A DNA stretch of 7,466 bases from Alistipes sp. (GCA_017391435.1 JAFOYS010000203.1:1-7466), one strand, 5' to 3'. Shown: positions 1 through 6,190, counted from the stretch's first letter. Made by a program: numbers and translations. The notes: generated by a model from the sequence alone, not told the origin.

Positions 1-126
1 CTGCCATATCATCCCCATACCTTTTTGCTTCGTGCTCGTGTTTTATGTTATTAGTGATTATGCAAGAACACTGGCATTCTGTAAATGAAGCAATTCTTAT
101 AGGTGGATATAAAGAAATCTTTTCAT

Positions 127-173
127 AAAAAAGTGGATTGTTTATGCAAATATAGCATAAGCAATCCACTTTT
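127..173 (-). terminator. Rho-independent terminator of the GDPD-permease-aldolase operon
   Basis: Arms 129-147 and 155-173 pair over 19 positions around a 7-nt loop (148-154). The only imperfection is T141 opposite G161, which is a G-U wobble in plus-strand RNA and an A-C mismatch in minus-strand RNA. Read on the minus strand, the stem starts 18 nt after the aldolase stop and is followed by six T's (complement of A127-A132), the classic intrinsic terminator layout. The plus-strand copy ends in TTTT, so it could also stop transcription entering from the left edge. Confidence 0.85.
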
Positions 174-191
174 CCAATTTTTCCCTACAAA

Positions 192-1007
192 TCAAGGCTT
201 TACTACACGATATTTCTCTTTCAGCAGCTCCACAACAGCATCTGTCGCCTTTGGAAATACCTTGCGAAGGTCAATCTCGTCGGTAGTAGTAAGTATACCC
301 TTCAGGTTTCTCATAAATGTATCCTTAATCTCTGTAGCAAGGTTTACCTTCACAATACCGTTCAGAATAGCCTGTTGCACCATATCGTGAGGAATGCCAG
401 AGCTTCCGTGTAGCACAAGTGCTACATCGGTTACGGCGTGAATCTGCTGCAGACGCTCAATATCGAGCTTTGGGGCCTGCTTATAGAATCCGTGTGCCGA
501 GCCGATAGATACAGCAAGGGCATCTACGCCCGTCTGCTCAACAAAGAGCTTTGCCTGCTCTGGAGTTGTAAAACCTCCGCCCTGCTCCTGACCAAGCTTT
601 GCCACATAGCCAAGCTCCGCCTCAACATTAACACCATAGCGTGCCGCCATCTCAACTACGCGGCGCGTTGTCTCAACATTAACCTCAAAGCTCTGCTCAC
701 TTGCATCAATCATTACTGAGTCAAAGCCCGCATCAAGGCAACGCTCAACAATCTCAACGCTGCCACCGTGGTCAAGGTGTATCCAGCCCTGAACGCCATA
801 GTCCGCAATTGCTTGACGAGCCATAGCAACTGCCTGCTTAAGGCCCATATAGTCTATACTTGAGCGGGTAAGTTGCAGAAGAACTGGCGAGGCTGTCGCC
901 TGAGCCGCACGCATAACAGCTTGCAGAGTCTCAAGATTATAGAAGTTTGTCGCAAGCACCGCACATCTATCCTGCTGGCACTGCTTAAGTAGTTGCTTCA
1001 CATTCAT
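192..1007 (-). CDS. Class II ketose-bisphosphate aldolase (GatY/KbaY/FbaA-like)
   Basis: This 271-residue cytosolic enzyme belongs to the zinc-dependent class II aldolases, which cleave ketose 1,6-bisphosphates such as fructose or tagatose bisphosphate to DHAP and glyceraldehyde 3-phosphate. Visible family residues are the HLDHG motif at 77-81 (catalytic Asp79, zinc ligand His80), Glu129/Glu131 in EAELG, His172 in SAHG, His200 in LHGSSG, and VNLATE at 221-226, which contributes to the phosphate and substrate site. The length suits the short GatY/KbaY/YdjI-type branch better than the longer FbaA type. The ATG overlaps the upstream permease stop as ATGA, implying translational coupling, and a strong terminator follows. 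The exact substrate cannot be read from sequence. A GatZ/KbaZ-type protein, the usual partner of GatY/KbaY, is encoded about 5 kb away on the other strand. Confidence 0.93.
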   Translation of the reverse strand: MNVKQLLKQCQQDRCAVLATNFYNLETLQAVMRAAQATASPVLLQLTRSSIDYMGLKQAVAMARQAIADYGVQGWIHLDHGGSVEIVERCLDAGFDSVMIDASEQSFEVNVETTRRVVEMAARYGVNVEAELGYVAKLGQEQGGGFTTPEQAKLFVEQTGVDALAVSIGSAHGFYKQAPKLDIERLQQIHAVTDVALVLHGSSGIPHDMVQQAILNGIVKVNLATEIKDTFMRNLKGILTTTDEIDLRKVFPKATDAVVELLKEKYRVVKP

Positions 1008-2257
1008 TTTTGTCTCTCTTTTAAGAATAAGTGTTCAAGAAGTAGAATAATGATAATACCCATCACAAAGCCGTTACCAACAATTGGGCGGAGCAGTGAC
1101 GGAATGGTAGATAGAGCCGACTGCGGAGCAAAAGATAGTATTACGGTAAACATAATAGGTATTGCAAGCACCAGCCCATCTTTAAACGACTTTACAGCAC
1201 CGCTACTCTCTGCAAGGTGCAATCCTGCAGCCACCTGCGTAGCCATAAGATAGAGCAGCACCACACCCATAACCGGTTGCGGGATTGTCAGCAGCACAGA
1301 GACCACATCTGGCAGAAAGGCCAAAACTATCATCGCCACCGCTGCAGGGATAACCGTATATCGCGAAGCGCAAGAGGTAGAGGCTACAACACCTGGCGAG
1401 AGCGAGTAGTCTACAGGTCCTAAAACGCCTATAGCACCAGCGACAACATTCATCAAGCCCTGAATGACCATACCTCGGCTCTGACGGCGACCCATATTAT
1501 CTGCCGCAGTAAACTCACCAAGCGACTGCACCGAGCCTACCTGATTGATAAAGAGCGCAATATAGCAGAAGATAAAGGCAATAACCACGCCGGCGTCAAA
1601 CTCCACACCGCCAATAAACAGCTGTGGAGCAACGCTATCAGTGACAAAGGTCTTTGGGAAGCCTACCATAGAGTAGTAGAACAGAGAGCCGAGAATCATC
1701 GCCACAATCACCACCATAGACTTCCACACACCCCTTAGTAGATTATTTGCCACAGCCATAGCCACAACCGTAACCACTGCAAAGACCATTGATAGCAGCT
1801 GGTGGTCAGCATCGCTGAATATCATTCCCACAATAGGCTTTGCCATAGTAAAGGATATCAGCACCACAATAGCCACAACAATTCTCGGAGTGAAAATTTT
1901 CTGGACTTTGCTCATAAGTCCCACAGCTGCTAAAAGTGCTATTATTGCGCCACCGATAGCCATAGAGGGGTAGATTGCCTCACTGCCACTACCCTGACCC
2001 TTTGCAGCAAGCACACCCATAAGCAGCACCGCCGCAGGGCCTGCAATAAGTGGTAGGCGATGACCCCACAGAGAGTTTACTATCATCACTATACCCATAA
2101 GGGCAAAGAGTTTCTGAGTGAAAAATAGCGTCTGACCCTCTGGAGCAACAAAGGTACTTGTAAGAACTACAGGGATACAAATCATCAACCACTGTAGTCC
2201 GTAGAGAGACATCGCCCCAAAAGCGGGGCGATCGTCTATTTTATACTTAAAATCCAT
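1004..2257 (-). CDS. NCS2-family (uracil/xanthine-type) permease with atypical substrate site
   Basis: This is a 417-residue, highly hydrophobic inner-membrane transporter, with many membrane segments between about residue 16 and residue 410. It fits the nucleobase-cation symporter-2 family (UraA, XanQ): length is close to UraA, PLIAGPAAVLLMG at 69-81 resembles the TM3 region, and the block INQVG (237-241) to YSLSPGVVASTSCASRY (284-300) lines up with the TM8 and TM10 signatures. By that alignment, made from memory, UraA Glu241 is replaced by Asn238, Glu290 by Leu286 and Asn291 by Ser287, so the substrate may not be uracil or xanthine. The gene follows the GDPD gene after 45 bp with no convincing terminator or promoter between them, and it overlaps the aldolase start by 4 nt. 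Family assignment is firm; cargo is unknown. Confidence 0.88.
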   Translation of the reverse strand: MDFKYKIDDRPAFGAMSLYGLQWLMICIPVVLTSTFVAPEGQTLFFTQKLFALMGIVMIVNSLWGHRLPLIAGPAAVLLMGVLAAKGQGSGSEAIYPSMAIGGAIIALLAAVGLMSKVQKIFTPRIVVAIVVLISFTMAKPIVGMIFSDADHQLLSMVFAVVTVVAMAVANNLLRGVWKSMVVIVAMILGSLFYYSMVGFPKTFVTDSVAPQLFIGGVEFDAGVVIAFIFCYIALFINQVGSVQSLGEFTAADNMGRRQSRGMVIQGLMNVVAGAIGVLGPVDYSLSPGVVASTSCASRYTVIPAAVAMIVLAFLPDVVSVLLTIPQPVMGVVLLYLMATQVAAGLHLAESSGAVKSFKDGLVLAIPIMFTVILSFAPQSALSTIPSLLRPIVGNGFVMGIIIILLLEHLFLKERQK

Positions 2258-2302
2258 TATAAGTTTTTAAGATTTGTTTACGAAATTACTTCAAACAACC
2301 TC

Positions 2303-3109
2303 TTACTTACACATCTCCTTGATAAGCTTAGTAGCAAGTACTGGATCGTCTGTTGTAATGTAGTCAACGCCCTGCTCAATAACCCAACGAAGCTTCTCCT
2401 CATCATTTACAGTCCAAACATTCACTGTAAGGCCGCGCTTCTGGCAAGACTTAATCCACTTTGGTTTCTTCTTAAGCACATCATACTTATAGTCAATACC
2501 AGAGATACCCATACCCTTTACATATGTTGCATCGTAGTCGCCATTAAGATATGCAATAGGAGTACCCTCTGGAGCTACTCGCTTAAGCTCAAAGCATACC
2601 CACGGACGGAAGGCAATATACTCAACCATATCGTTAAGACCATACTTTGCCACCATCTCAACGGTCTTCTGAACAATCTCAGTCTCCTTCTCAGGTGTGT
2701 AGTGGTTCTTAATCTCAATAATGAGCTTTGTCTTCTTGCTCTTCTTTGCCTGCTCAAGATACTGCTCAAGCGTTGGAAGAGTCTCGCCATTCTCAAGCGG
2801 AATTGCAGTAAGCTCCTCGTATGTGCTCTTCTGAATATTCAGACGAGGGATATCCTCACCCTTGCGATAGATCTTATCTGGGTGCAGACCTCCGTGCGCC
2901 ACAACAATAACTCCATCCTTTGTAAGGTTAATATCACACTCCGAACCGTAGAGACCCAACTTCTGCGCCTGCTTGAGCGCCTCAATAGAGTTGCGGCAAG
3001 AGCCTTTTGTAGCGTGATAACCACGGTGAGCAATAACCTGAGGCTGTGCAAAAGCTGCAACAGAGATAAGTGCAGCAGCTGCGACTGTAAGAATCTTTTT
3101 CATAGTCAT
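2303..3109 (-). CDS. Secreted glycerophosphodiester phosphodiesterase (GDPD family)
   Basis: This 268-residue enzyme hydrolyses glycerophosphodiesters, the deacylated phospholipid head groups, to glycerol 3-phosphate and an alcohol. An N-terminal signal peptide (MTMKK, a hydrophobic stretch, then AFA before Gln22) points to the periplasm. Family residues are HRG at 28-30, Glu57 and Asp59 in SECD, second catalytic His72, Glu132 in IIEIK, the VWTVND block and a C-terminal VDYITTDDP. The usual PENT-like segment reads CRNS (38-41) and the usual HD reads HG (72-73); the two catalytic His and the metal ligands remain. It is the first gene of an operon with the permease and aldolase, transcribed from a promoter at 3136-3166. 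ATG at 3109 or at 3103 (MKKIL) would both give a valid signal peptide. Confidence 0.92.
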   Translation of the reverse strand: MTMKKILTVAAAALISVAAFAQPQVIAHRGYHATKGSCRNSIEALKQAQKLGLYGSECDINLTKDGVIVVAHGGLHPDKIYRKGEDIPRLNIQKSTYEELTAIPLENGETLPTLEQYLEQAKKSKKTKLIIEIKNHYTPEKETEIVQKTVEMVAKYGLNDMVEYIAFRPWVCFELKRVAPEGTPIAYLNGDYDATYVKGMGISGIDYKYDVLKKKPKWIKSCQKRGLTVNVWTVNDEEKLRWVIEQGVDYITTDDPVLATKLIKEMCK

Positions 3110-3135
3110 TTACATTTTAATCAGTTTTAGTATAA

Positions 3136-3166
3136 CAAAAGTAGAAATTTTCTTTAAAATTAGCAA
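3136..3166 (-). promoter_or_regulatory. Bacteroidota-type promoter for the GDPD operon
   Basis: On the minus strand a perfect -7 element TACTTTTG (3143-3136) is preceded, 20 nt upstream, by TTG (3166-3164). This matches the TTG/TAnnTTTG promoter class described for Bacteroides. Transcription would start near 3130, about 20 nt before the GDPD start codon. Confidence 0.65.
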
Positions 3167-3185
3167 TTTATTCCACAAAAAATAT

Positions 3186-3193
3186 TATCTTTG
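3186..3193 (+). promoter_or_regulatory. -7 promoter element for the epimerase gene
   Basis: TATCTTTG matches the TAnnTTTG consensus exactly and would place the transcription start near 3199, about 23 nt before the epimerase ATG. I see no good TTTG at the -33 position (about 3161-3164 reads TAGC). The promoter may therefore be weaker, or it may need an activator. Its upstream region overlaps the -33 element of the divergent GDPD promoter. Confidence 0.55.
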
Positions 3194-3221
3194 TCACCAA
3201 TAGGACTAATTACTTAAAAAT

Positions 3222-3890
3222 ATGGCTAATAAAATTTCTGTATCTGTAATGTGCTCAGACCTTATGAATCTTGAGCGCGACATCAAAACCCTTGAGCGCA
3301 ACGGTATCGATTGGTTGCATATTGATGTTATGGATGGTCATTTTGTTCCAAATATGACATTTGGACCAGACTTCCCTAACGCAATGCACAAGGTTACTGA
3401 CCTTCCTCTTGACATTCACCTTATGTGTGAGGAGCCAGAGTTTATCTGCTCAAAGATTGACGTTCACGCTGGTGATATTGTCTCTACACACGTTGAGCTT
3501 GACAAGGATCTGAGCGAGTTTGCTGCAGACATCCACTCTAAGGGCGCACTTTTCGGTGTTGTTATCAACCCTGACACCCCTGTTGAGGCTGTTGCTCCAC
3601 ATATGGCCTATACCGATATGGTTACCCTAATGCTTGTTCACCCAGGTTTCTCTGGTGCTAAGCTTGTTGACGGCATTCTTGACAAGGTTGGTCTGATGCG
3701 CCAGTGGCTTGATAGCAACGGCTATGAGAAGGTGCTTATCAGCGTAGACGGCTCTGTATCTTGCGAGCGTGCAGAACTTATGGCAGGTATGGGTGCCAAT
3801 GTATTTGTTGGTGGCACTGCTGGCATTTACCGCAAGGGTATGTCACTTGACGAGTCTATTCCACAGCTTCGCGCAGCTATCTCTAAGTAG
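3222..3890 (+). CDS. Ribulose-/allulose-phosphate 3-epimerase family protein (AlsE-like)
   Basis: This 222-residue TIM-barrel enzyme of the Rpe superfamily inverts C3 of a ketose phosphate in the cytosol: ribulose 5-phosphate to xylulose 5-phosphate, or allulose 6-phosphate to fructose 6-phosphate. Key residues are Ser8, His33, Asp35 and Met37 in HIDVMDGHFVPN (33-44), HLM at 66-68, HPGFSG at 140-145, catalytic Asp176 in VDGS, and a C-terminal GGTAGIYRKG phosphate-binding segment. VMCSDLM near the N-terminus, VDGS instead of VDGG and GGTAG instead of GGSA resemble E. coli AlsE more than Rpe, so a hexulose-phosphate substrate is plausible; Rpe activity is not excluded. Codon use looks strongly biased toward GTT, CTT and GGT, suggesting high expression. 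It is divergent from the GDPD operon, and the deacylase ATG begins one base after its stop. Confidence 0.9.
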   Translation: MANKISVSVMCSDLMNLERDIKTLERNGIDWLHIDVMDGHFVPNMTFGPDFPNAMHKVTDLPLDIHLMCEEPEFICSKIDVHAGDIVSTHVELDKDLSEFAADIHSKGALFGVVINPDTPVEAVAPHMAYTDMVTLMLVHPGFSGAKLVDGILDKVGLMRQWLDSNGYEKVLISVDGSVSCERAELMAGMGANVFVGGTAGIYRKGMSLDESIPQLRAAISK

Positions 3891-3891
3891 T

Positions 3892-4385
3892 ATGAGCGAG
3901 CGCCAAAACGAGTATTCAATTTTCTGCAGCAGCAGGAGATTGAATACTCTTTTTACACCCATCCCGAGGCTCCAACCATCGACATTGCCCGTCAATATTG
4001 GAGGCAAGATGGCTCTAAGCACTGCAAGAACCTCTTCTTCCGCAACCACAAGGGCAACCGTCACTACCTTGTCGTCTTTGATAGTGACAAGAGTCTTGCC
4101 ATACACGACCTTGAGCAGCGACTACATCAGGGTAAACTCTCCTTTGCCTCTGAGCAGCGTATGGAGCGATATCTCGGTCTTAAACCTGGCTCTGTATCCC
4201 CATTTGGGCTTATAAATGACACTGAGAACCACGTACACCTATTTTTAGACAAGAACCTGCTTGATTACCCCTCGCTGAGCTTCCACCCTAATGACAATCG
4301 CGCAACGGTGGTTATCAGCCAGCAGATGTTTGCTAAGTATCTTACAGCTGTAGGAAATAGTTTTGAGTACATTGAGTTATACTAA
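3892..4385 (+). pseudogene. YbaK/ProX-type prolyl-tRNA editing deacylase, frameshifted near its start
   Basis: The open frame 3891-4385 encodes a YbaK/ProX/PrdX-type deacylase, a cytosolic enzyme that hydrolyses mischarged aminoacyl-tRNA such as Ala-tRNA(Pro). Recognisable parts are YTHPEAPTI, the KNLFFRN block with the presumed catalytic Lys, NRHYLVVFDSDK, GSVSPFGL and FHPNDNRATVVIS. That frame has no ATG, GTG or TTG before the conserved domain; its first ATG is at 4161, mid-protein. The natural start, ATG 3892, lies one base after the epimerase stop but in another frame, which runs to 4215. One extra A in the run 3905-3908 would give MSERQK joined to RVFNFLQQQ and a complete protein of 164 residues. 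So this is either a recent frameshift mutation or a one-base sequence error. The domain is otherwise intact. Confidence 0.85.
3905..3954 (+). terminator. Strong hairpin with T-run after the epimerase stop, inside the deacylase start
   Basis: Positions 3910-3927 pair with 3932-3949 over 18 consecutive positions, 16 Watson-Crick and two G-U (T3921-G3938, T3923-G3936), closed by the 4-nt loop AGCA. After one C-T mismatch (3909/3950), A3905-A3908 pair with T3951-T3954. The run of five T's at 3950-3954 follows the arm. The hairpin begins 14 nt after the epimerase stop, so it has the geometry of an intrinsic terminator or attenuator for the epimerase transcript. The wobbles pair only in plus-strand RNA. 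It also encodes codons of the deacylase, so a coding coincidence cannot be excluded. Confidence 0.6.
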
Positions 4386-4413
4386 AAAACGAGGTCCTAA
4401 GACCTCGTTTTTT
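4384..4413. terminator. Bidirectional intrinsic terminator between convergent genes
   Basis: CGAGGTC (4390-4396) and GACCTCG (4401-4407) form a perfect 7-bp stem around CTAA. It is flanked by six A's (4384-4389) and six T's (4408-4413), which extend pairing to 13 bp. It overlaps the deacylase stop codon (4383-4385) and lies just past the stop of the convergent membrane-protein gene, so it can serve both directions. Confidence 0.93.
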
Positions 4414-4415
4414 GT

Positions 4416-4856
4416 TTATTCTGTAAGCTGCACCTGTTCCTGAACAACCGAGGCGCTATTATCAAGCACCGAAGCCTCTGGAAGCGCAGGGGTGTTGTGT
4501 GTAATAATGCTATCAACAATAAACCTTGTAAAGCCTCTCCACGGCAGTACTCCAAAGTACTCCTTATATCTTAGCTCAACAACCTTACCACCCTGAAGCA
4601 TAAGCTTTTCTGCCAGAGCAGCATTCTCAACAGAGAACTCAAACTCATAAGACTGAATAGAGCCAGCGGCCTTTGAGCGGATACCAGACTGAATCAGTTT
4701 ACCCTCGTAGGTCTTGAATATAACACCCTTCTTGACAACATAGTTTAGCTCGCCACTCTTAACGCCCTCACCAAAGACAAAGTAGAAGCGGAAATAGAAG
4801 GCGCCAACACCTATTGCAATAAGTAACGCCAGAACAATTAGTGCACCTTTTCTCAT
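4416..4856 (-). CDS. Small membrane-anchored protein of unknown function
   Basis: This protein has 146 residues. A single hydrophobic segment (about residues 5-22) after MRKG should anchor it in the inner membrane, with the remainder probably outside the cytoplasm. The rest is soluble and includes GELNYVVKKGVIFKTYEGKL, SYEFEFSV, VVELRYKEY and a PWRGFTRFIVD block. This pattern matches a family of short Bacteroidota proteins I recall, some labelled '6-phosphogluconate dehydrogenase' in databases. I see no Rossmann nucleotide-binding motif, and the protein is far too short for that enzyme. Its ATG lies 4 nt after the acyltransferase stop, so the two are co-transcribed and probably translationally coupled, hinting at an envelope or lipid-related role. 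No function should be assigned. Confidence 0.85.
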   Translation of the reverse strand: MRKGALIVLALLIAIGVGAFYFRFYFVFGEGVKSGELNYVVKKGVIFKTYEGKLIQSGIRSKAAGSIQSYEFEFSVENAALAEKLMLQGGKVVELRYKEYFGVLPWRGFTRFIVDSIITHNTPALPEASVLDNSASVVQEQVQLTE

Positions 4857-4860
4857 AACT

Positions 4861-6030
4861 CTACAACTCTATACCTAAATTAAGTTTAGCTTCAACAGGA
4901 TTTGCATAGATACCAAGCAGAATCTCACGAGCCGCATCCTTATCTACACCCATAACCTCAAACTGTGCGTTTGAACGGACAAGATAGAGAGCAAACTGCT
5001 GCTCAGCAGCGGCTGTATAGTACCTCTCAAAGCGACGAGTACCGTGCTTGATATCGTATGCTATATAGTTTGTATCGTAGAGCTTATAGCCCTTAGTGAT
5101 ACGAACATCCATAATCTCAGCAAGTGCCTTACACTGCTCAGCACGCGGAAGAGCGGCAACACTCTCAAGCTCCGCTGTGGTTATAGGCTCACAGAAGGTA
5201 AGATTTGCATCACCCTTATAGGCTTTAATACCTGTAAGAATGCTCAAGAAGTCCTCATTCTCGGCCTTATGATACGGTGTACCATTCTGTCGGCGGCAGA
5301 GCTCTACAGCCTTAAAGACATCGCACGGCTCATACTGGTAGCTGATAGCCACAGGGGCAATATGCAGCTGGCTGAAGTTCTCTACAAAATCACTTGAGCC
5401 ACTGAGTCCGAACATCTTGATAATTCCTGGCTCTGTCATATCGATACCATCCTTTGTTCGGCCATTTCGCTGAGCAATCCAAACAGAGCGACCAACATCA
5501 CTGATTCTGTGGCGGATATACTCTGAAAGGTGGCGAGAGTTCTCCAAAAACTCACGCATAGAGACATCATCCTTGCGGATAACCTTAATCATATAGTTGG
5601 CCTTGCAGAGCTCAAAGACAAGTGGCGTACGCAGCAGATTATCACCCAGCGAGATATCCGTTGTTGGCAGATTGTTATCAAAAAGAGCGTACTGCATCAA
5701 CATTGCGTCAAGAGTGATATCTCTGTGGTTAGAGACAAAGAGCCAACCATTTGTGTCAGAGATATTTCCACAACCCTCAGTAGTAAACTTTCGCATAGTT
5801 CTGTGAATAATACCACCTATTGCGGGGTACATTATCTTGCGCTGAATATCGTCAGTAGTACGGCAGGAACTGATAAGACTTCGCACCTGCTCAATGTCCA
5901 GATTTGGGAATACAAACTGTGCCGCAGGGATAAGGAGCGGATCGGAGGCAATCTTCTCCACAACCGCAGGAATCTCCTCATCGTGATAGGCACGAATGTC
6001 ATCAAAAAATGATTGAGTATTTTCCATCAT
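4861..6030 (-). CDS. Glycerolipid acyltransferase-like protein (PlsB/PlsC superfamily)
   Basis: This protein has 389 residues from ATG 6030 (MMENTQSFF). The motif NHRDITLD (101-108) in the context WLFVSNHRD corresponds to acyltransferase motif I, and the AQRNGRTKDG region (186-195) corresponds to motif III. These enzymes transfer fatty acyl groups to glycerol phosphate or lysophosphatidate in phospholipid synthesis at the membrane; here the acceptor is unknown. The spacing is H-x5-D rather than H-x4-D, and motif III has Asn189 where EGTR has Glu. No clear transmembrane helix is visible. The frame stays open up to an ATG at 6144, but the promoter predicted at 6105-6137 would start transcription near 6100, inside that extension, and the extra 38 residues look unlike the family. 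ATG 6027 is an alternative start. It is co-transcribed with the small membrane protein. Confidence 0.85.
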   Translation of the reverse strand: MMENTQSFFDDIRAYHDEEIPAVVEKIASDPLLIPAAQFVFPNLDIEQVRSLISSCRTTDDIQRKIMYPAIGGIIHRTMRKFTTEGCGNISDTNGWLFVSNHRDITLDAMLMQYALFDNNLPTTDISLGDNLLRTPLVFELCKANYMIKVIRKDDVSMREFLENSRHLSEYIRHRISDVGRSVWIAQRNGRTKDGIDMTEPGIIKMFGLSGSSDFVENFSQLHIAPVAISYQYEPCDVFKAVELCRRQNGTPYHKAENEDFLSILTGIKAYKGDANLTFCEPITTAELESVAALPRAEQCKALAEIMDVRITKGYKLYDTNYIAYDIKHGTRRFERYYTAAAEQQFALYLVRSNAQFEVMGVDKDAAREILLGIYANPVEAKLNLGIEL

Positions 6031-6104
6031 CAAAAATATTTTCTTTTGCCGACTACAAGCTGTTTGACGGTACCGGTAGCCAACATTGTGTGCAATATAC
6101 TTTG

Positions 6105-6137
6105 CAAAGGTAACAATTTTTTTGCAATTTGTGCAAA
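6105..6137 (-). promoter_or_regulatory. Promoter for the acyltransferase operon
   Basis: On the minus strand TTTG (6137-6134), exactly 21 nt, then TACCTTTG (6112-6105) match the Bacteroides -33/-7 consensus. Transcription should begin near 6100, leaving a leader of about 70 nt before ATG 6030. The leader contains overlapping 8-bp palindromes at 6068-6078 of unknown meaning. Confidence 0.7.
6121..6137. promoter_or_regulatory. Inverted repeat TTTGCA-N5-TGCAAA between divergent promoters, possible operator
   Basis: Perfect 6-bp arms at 6121-6126 and 6132-6137 flank ATTTG. The repeat covers the -33 element of the acyltransferase promoter (6134-6137) and the candidate TTTG (6128-6131) of the opposite promoter. 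A dimeric regulator bound here could control both directions. The arms are short and the area is A/T-rich, so this is tentative. Confidence 0.35.
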
Positions 6138-6162
6138 TATACACAATTATTTAGTATCTTTG
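6128..6162 (+). promoter_or_regulatory. Promoter for the GatZ-like gene
   Basis: TATCTTTG (6155-6162) is a perfect TAnnTTTG -7 element. TTTG at 6128-6131 is the best -33 candidate, but its spacing of 23 nt is slightly long. Transcription would start near 6168, giving a leader of about 58 nt with an inverted repeat at its very beginning. Confidence 0.6.
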
Positions 6163-6166
6163 CGTT

Positions 6167-6190
6167 GAATATTAGGCTCAAACAATATTC
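6167..6190 (+). repeat. Inverted repeat at the 5' end of the GatZ-like transcript
   Basis: GAATATT (6167-6173) and AATATTC (6184-6190) are perfect 7-bp complements separated by 10 nt, with a possible extra T6166-G6191 wobble. Lying at or just after the expected transcription start, it could form a 5' stem-loop that stabilises the mRNA, or act as an operator. It is A/T-rich and weak. Confidence 0.35.

Noticed and set aside
2258..2302. Weak hairpin (TTGTTT...AAACAA) in the GDPD-permease gap, tested as a terminator
   Set aside because: The stem is A/T-rich and bulged and is not followed by a T-run on the minus strand; read-through within one operon is more likely.
3146..3161. AATTTT-CTTT-AAAATT inverted repeat in the promoter spacer
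   Set aside because: It is short and purely A/T in the arms, so expected by chance in such an intergenic region.
3769..4215. Open frame of 148 codons spanning the epimerase end and deacylase start
   Set aside because: It is out of frame with both conserved proteins. It matters only because ATG 3892 lies in it, which exposes the frameshift.
5530..6012. Plus-strand open frame of 160 codons opposite the acyltransferase
   Set aside because: It is antisense to a well-supported gene, with no recognisable motif and no promoter of its own.
6068..6078. Overlapping palindromes CGGTACCG and TACCGGTA in the acyltransferase leader
   Set aside because: They are short, single-copy and without context for a known regulator; they may simply be chance restriction-site-like sequences.
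6031..6144. N-terminal extension of the acyltransferase to an ATG at 6144
   Set aside because: The predicted promoter (6105-6137) lies inside it and would start transcription near 6100. The extra 38 residues, rich in Cys and Lys, do not look like the family.
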